Part shown: positions 60,402 through 64,000 of the stretch, piece by piece
Layout: each line of letters begins with the position of its first letter
Numbering within the stretch: the first letter of the stretch is position 1
Origin: JAUNSR01 sp036655355
Lineage (GTDB): Bacteria; Bacteroidota; Bacteroidia; Bacteroidales; JAUNSR01
Length of the DNA stretch: 64,000 bases
NCBI GenBank assembly: GCA_036655355.1
Contig: JAVVQG010000001.1
Coordinates: 124,001 to 188,000, forward strand
Reading direction: 5' to 3'
Made by a program: the position numbers and the translations under genes
The notes under the pieces: model-generated
What the model was told of the DNA's origin: nothing
Database searches by the model: none
The model's input: the letters and a program-made list of their open reading frames with translations, nothing else

Positions 60402-61112
60402 TTATTTCATAGGAACTTCAATTAAAAGAACCGTACTATTCTTTTCTGCCGTAAAATCAATTGTATCTACATCGGAAAGTCCCAGGCCATCGCGCGCATG
60501 CAATTCAAAATCAGCCACCTTAACTTCACCCCCCAACACAAAGACATAAACACCGGCATCTTTGCGATGCAATTTATAAACCGTACTTACGCCGTGATGC
60601 AACTCTCCGATCGAGAACCACGCATCCTGCCGGATAGATCCGGGAGCGTCACCGTCCGGTGAAATAATCAGACTAAACTGATTCTGTTTTAAAAAAGGAA
60701 GGTAATCAAACACCTTATATTTCGGAGGGGTATTCAATACATTCGGAATCACCCAAATCTGAAGGAACTTTAACGGCTCATGCAAACTATCGTCATTGTA
60801 TTCGCTATGAAGCAACCCTGTTCCGGTGCTCATCACTTGAATCTGTCCCCACCGGATCATGTCTTGATGACCTTCCGAATCTCTATGATGCAGTGACCCT
60901 TTTAAAGGAATTGAAATCACTTCCATATTCTTATGCGGATGCATATCGAATCCTTTTCCGGGAGCTACCGTATCATCATTCAATACACGTAACGCACCGA
61001 ATCCCATTCGATTCGGATTATGATAATCGGCAAAGCTAAATGAGAAATAACTCTCTAGCCATCCATGCTGCGCATGTCCCCGATCCTCGGCTCGTTCTAA
61101 AATCGCTCTCAT
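60402..61112 (-). CDS. Pirin family protein
   Basis: A 236-residue bicupin of the pirin family with the N-terminal cupin metal site HPHKNMEVISIPLKGSLHHRDS (His-x-His and Glu/His ligands) followed by TGTGLLHSEYN. The C-terminal cupin is less conserved. Bacterial pirins include quercetinases, and their physiological substrate is usually unknown. It is a single gene facing the YgiQ gene. Confidence 0.92.
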   Translation of the reverse strand: MRAILERAEDRGHAQHGWLESYFSFSFADYHNPNRMGFGALRVLNDDTVAPGKGFDMHPHKNMEVISIPLKGSLHHRDSEGHQDMIRWGQIQVMSTGTGLLHSEYNDDSLHEPLKFLQIWVIPNVLNTPPKYKVFDYLPFLKQNQFSLIISPDGDAPGSIRQDAWFSIGELHHGVSTVYKLHRKDAGVYVFVLGGEVKVADFELHARDGLGLSDVDTIDFTAEKNSTVLLIEVPMK

Positions 61113-61368
61113 AAAATTTGAATAAAAAAGAACATACTAAGAATAGAACAAACTCCCGCTTATGGTGTTCGTGGCAAAAATGGTTAAACAAGGATATTTA
61201 GTGAGTGGATTGATTTTTTGTTAAAATCTGCTTGAGAAAAGAGAATCCGCACTTTTAACCTTTTATTTACATCCGGCGCATCGCTGAACCAACCCCTACG
61301 CGGTTTGTTTTAATTAAACGGGATGTATTAATCCCATTATTTTGTATAACCTCCCTAAATTAAATAAC

Positions 61369-62352
61369 ATGTTAGTTTGGAAAGATATTCTGAATTTCGC
61401 AAAAAACGGAAACCCCGCTCCTCCACGCATTGTAGAACGCACCAATGAGGAATGGAAGAAAATACTTACACCCGAACAGTACCGGATTACACGAGAGCAT
61501 GGTACCGAAAGAGCGGGAACGGATCTCTCGTGCACAAAATTCGAACCGGCAATCTATGCATGCGTCTGTTGCGATAACTTATTGTTCGATGCCCGTCAAA
61601 AATTTAATTCCGGCACAGGGTGGCCTAGTTTTTCTCAACCTATCCTTGATAATGCGATCAGTTATTTCTTAGACGATTCCTTTGGAATGGAGCGCGTAGA
61701 AACCTGTTGCAATGTTTGTGGCGCACACTTGGGGCATGTTTTTCCGGATGGACCTGAACCGTCCGGATTAAGATATTGCATGAACTCCGTAGCATTGAAA
61801 AAAGAGAAAAGTTCAGAGGGTGTGATCGAAACGGCAGTTTTCGGAGGAGGATGTTTTTGGTGTACCGAAGCTATTTTCAAAGGATTGAACGGAGTCATTA
61901 AAGTTGAACCGGGTTATGCAGGAGGATTTTTGCAGAATCCAACGTATCAGGAAGTTTGCCACGAAATAACAGGTCATGCCGAAGTAATCCAAGTCACTTA
62001 CGAACCTCAACTCATTGACTACAAGAGCCTCATCCGCATCCACATGGCAACGCACGACCCTACGACCCTTAACCGCCAGGGGAACGACAAAGGTTCGCAG
62101 TATCGTTCTATCATCTTTTATAAGAACGAGAAACAGAAAGCGGAAGCATTAGAGGAGATTAATCACATTGCCGGCATCTATGATGATCCGATTGTGACCG
62201 AACTGCAACCGCTTGAAATGTTCTATCCTGCCGAAGCGTATCACAAAGATTATTTTGCGAAACATCCAAAGGAGCCGTATTGTCAATTTGTAATCGAACC
62301 CAAAGTAAATAAATACAGGAAAGAGTTGAAAGAGCTGCAGAAAAAGCAATAA
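61369..62352 (+). CDS. Bifunctional methionine sulfoxide reductase, MsrB-MsrA fusion
   Basis: A 327-residue fusion. The N-terminal MsrB domain (about 1-145) has zinc CxxC pairs CVCC (65-68) and CNVC (114-117) and the catalytic Cys137 in RYCMNS. The C-terminal MsrA domain starts near 155 with GGCFWCTE (catalytic Cys162). Together they repair both S and R epimers of oxidised methionine. The order is B-A, the reverse of the better-known A-B fusions. No signal peptide is seen, so it should be cytoplasmic. The ATG at 61369 is chosen over an upstream start at 61342. Confidence 0.94.
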   Translation: MLVWKDILNFAKNGNPAPPRIVERTNEEWKKILTPEQYRITREHGTERAGTDLSCTKFEPAIYACVCCDNLLFDARQKFNSGTGWPSFSQPILDNAISYFLDDSFGMERVETCCNVCGAHLGHVFPDGPEPSGLRYCMNSVALKKEKSSEGVIETAVFGGGCFWCTEAIFKGLNGVIKVEPGYAGGFLQNPTYQEVCHEITGHAEVIQVTYEPQLIDYKSLIRIHMATHDPTTLNRQGNDKGSQYRSIIFYKNEKQKAEALEEINHIAGIYDDPIVTELQPLEMFYPAEAYHKDYFAKHPKEPYCQFVIEPKVNKYRKELKELQKKQ

Positions 62353-62377
62353 ATTGGAGTTTTGTAGCGAAAATTTG

Positions 62378-62385
62378 TAATTTTG
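62378..62385 (+). promoter_or_regulatory. -7 promoter element (TAATTTTG) for the S9 peptidase gene
   Basis: A perfect TAnnTTTG match 25 nt before the ATG and 25 nt after the msrBA stop, suggesting separate transcription. Confidence 0.5.
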
Positions 62386-62410
62386 AAGAAGAAATTACAA
62401 ATTATCATTT

Positions 62411-64000
62411 ATGAAATCTATCGAAACCCTAATGATGGCTGCAACTTTGACGTTAGCCGGCTGTAGCTCCGGCACGACACTACCGGAGGAGAAAAAGGAT
62501 ATCATCGGTAAAAGCGACATTAAGATCGAGAACGGTCTGATGACTGCCGAGGTATTACAAAGCTTCGGACGCGTAGGTGGCGTTGCCGTTTCACCCGACC
62601 AACAGAAAATCCTGTATGGTGTTACCTATGTTAGCGTACCCCAGAATAAAAGCAATCGCGAATTGTTCGTAATGAATGTCGACGGATCAGATAACAAGAT
62701 GATCACATCGACTGAAAAAAGTGAAAGCAACGCTGTATGGATCGACGGGGGCAAAAGAATTGCCTTCTTGACTGCAGAGAGCGGAACTCCACAGATGTGG
62801 GTAATGAATGCGGACGGATCGGATCGGAAACAGGTTTCAAATTATGAAGGAGGTATCGGAGGATTCGTGCTTTCTCCCAATGAGAAACGCGTCATCTTCT
62901 TCGCAGATATTAAAAACGGCCAACAGGTAAAAGACCTATGGCCCGATTTGGACAAAGCGACAGGTGCGATTTATGACGATGTGATGTATAAACACTGGGA
63001 TGAATGGGTTAAAACCGTGCCGCATCCTTACGTGGCTGATTTCACAGGAAATGGTTGGGAGAATATCACCGACATCATGCCGGGGGAACCGTTTGAATGT
63101 CCGATGAAACCTTTCGGTGGAACAGAAAGCTTCGCGTGGACACCAGACAGCAAGAAATTGGTATATGTTTGCCGTAAGAAAACCGGACTGGCTTACTCGG
63201 TTTCGACCAATTCTGATCTCTACCTTTATGATATCGAAAGCAAAAGCACTCAAAACCTGACACAGGGAATGATGGGCTACGACACGAATCCTGTCTTCTC
63301 TCCGGACGGTTCAAAACTCGCGTGGACAAGTATGGAGCGTGACGGATATGAAGCGGATAAAAACCGTCTATTCGTAATGGACATGAATTCAGGTGAGAAG
63401 AGCTATCTAACGGAAGCTTATGATAACAATGTAGAGTCTTTCATCTGGGCACCGGATAATACATCCATCTACTTCTTATCTGTAAACCAGGCTACGGAAC
63501 AGATTTTCAATATCAAACTCGCTGACAAAAACGTACAGCAACTCACCGAAGGCGATTATGATTATGCGTCGCTGGCACTTGCCGGAGATCAAATCATCGC
63601 GCTTCGCCATTCGATGTCTGCTCCGGACGATGTCTATGCCGTTTCTCTACAAAACAAGGAGGTCAAACAGCTGACTACGGAAAACAAACACATTCTGGAT
63701 CAACTACATTTGGGTAAAGTTGAGAAACGATGGATCAAAACTACAGACGGCAAAGAGATGCTTACCTGGGTGATGTTACCATCTGATTTCGACCCGAATA
63801 AAAAATATCCAGCACTCTTGTTTTGCCAGGGGGGACCACAGAGTCCGGTCAGCCAATTCTGGTCTTATCGCTGGAATGTACAGATGATGGCAGCAAACGG
63901 CTATGTAGTTGTATTGCCGAATAGAAGAGGATTGCCAGGATTCGGACAGGAGTGGAACGAGCAGATCAGCGGTGATTATGGCGGCCAGAACATGAAGGAT
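62411..64000 (+). CDS. S9 family peptidase, DPP5-like lipoprotein (3' end cut by window)
   Basis: 530 residues are visible. A lipoprotein signal (MKSIETLMMAATLTLAGC, Cys18) is followed by a WD40/TolB-like beta-propeller with repeated blades (LFVMNVDGSDNKM, MWVMNADGSDRKQ, NPVFSPDGSKLAWTS). The start of the prolyl-oligopeptidase catalytic domain follows (LLFCQGGPQSPVSQFW, PNRRGLPGFGQEW). The nucleophile Ser motif GxSxGG lies beyond the window, so activity cannot be confirmed here. DPP5-like enzymes release dipeptides in asaccharolytic and gut Bacteroidales. Confidence 0.93.
   Translation, partial: MKSIETLMMAATLTLAGCSSGTTLPEEKKDIIGKSDIKIENGLMTAEVLQSFGRVGGVAVSPDQQKILYGVTYVSVPQNKSNRELFVMNVDGSDNKMITSTEKSESNAVWIDGGKRIAFLTAESGTPQMWVMNADGSDRKQVSNYEGGIGGFVLSPNEKRVIFFADIKNGQQVKDLWPDLDKATGAIYDDVMYKHWDEWVKTVPHPYVADFTGNGWENITDIMPGEPFECPMKPFGGTESFAWTPDSKKLVYVCRKKTGLAYSVSTNSDLYLYDIESKSTQNLTQGMMGYDTNPVFSPDGSKLAWTSMERDGYEADKNRLFVMDMNSGEKSYLTEAYDNNVESFIWAPDNTSIYFLSVNQATEQIFNIKLADKNVQQLTEGDYDYASLALAGDQIIALRHSMSAPDDVYAVSLQNKEVKQLTTENKHILDQLHLGKVEKRWIKTTDGKEMLTWVMLPSDFDPNKKYPALLFCQGGPQSPVSQFWSYRWNVQMMAANGYVVVLPNRRGLPGFGQEWNEQISGDYGGQNMKD

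Overview
The window reads as a chromosomal stretch of a Bacteroidales bacterium (phylum Bacteroidota), most like the Parabacteroides/Dysgonomonas side of the order. The signs are the recurrent -7 promoter element TAnnTTTG in place of an E. coli-type -10 box, few Shine-Dalgarno sequences, the lineage-specific small proteins DUF4295 and DUF4293, a divergent RNA polymerase omega subunit, a 6S-like RNA placed just after rplT, a TPP-riboswitch-controlled TonB receptor/PnuT/thiamine pyrophosphokinase cluster, and a protein with a gliding-motility-type C-terminal domain. Most of the window is ordinary core genome; no phage, transposase, CRISPR array or rRNA operon was found.

Layout. 1-6.8 kb: a truncated TPR-containing sensor histidine kinase, a D-2-hydroxyacid dehydrogenase, and the thiamine salvage locus (riboswitch, outer-membrane receptor, inner-membrane carrier, pyrophosphokinase) with a strong terminator inside it. 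6.9-15.5 kb, minus strand: a YgjP-like metallopeptidase, an MDR oxidoreductase with a perfect inverted repeat at its start, rimO, ftsY, the rpmB-rpmG-DUF4295 ribosomal cluster, and cinA/M48 protease/tsaD. 15.8-20.3 kb: a 1499-residue TamB-like protein divergent from tsaD. 20.3-25.3 kb: an unknown protein with internal duplication, a small lipoprotein, the 6S-like RNA, and the thrS-infC-rpmI-rplT operon.

25.3-29.7 kb looks accessory: a DUF1254/DUF1214 protein and an amidohydrolase lipoprotein, followed by about 1.1 kb of non-coding DNA with several short tandem-repeat arrays (period 21, 22, 21 and 32 bp) that ends at a tRNA-Ala(GGC). 29.8-37.7 kb: aldo/keto reductase, GNAT acetyltransferase, an unknown 401-residue protein, a DJ-1 family protein, an NTF2-like protein, nhaA and lepA. 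38-42 kb: a two-component pair and a beta-lactamase-fold lipoprotein. 42-47.2 kb: a CHU_C-domain protein, a lytic transglycosylase and uvrA on the minus strand. 47.5-52 kb: a four-LysM/periplasmic-binding-protein fusion next to a PorT-like barrel, then DUF4293, rpoZ and bamD. 52.5-64 kb: PspC, uvrB, fhs, a second MDR oxidoreductase, a DsrE protein, a YgiQ radical-SAM protein, pirin, an MsrB-MsrA fusion and a truncated S9 peptidase.

Functional themes are translation and ribosome biogenesis (thrS, infC, rpmI, rplT, rpmB, rpmG, rimO, lepA, tsaD, tRNA-Ala), envelope assembly (ftsY, tamB, bamD, transglycosylase, LysM protein), DNA repair (uvrA, uvrB), oxidative-damage repair (msrBA, DJ-1) and cofactor supply (thiamine salvage, one-carbon metabolism through fhs). 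The least explained sequence is the repeat-rich tract 28.6-29.6 kb and the two unknown proteins at 20.3 and 31.5 kb.
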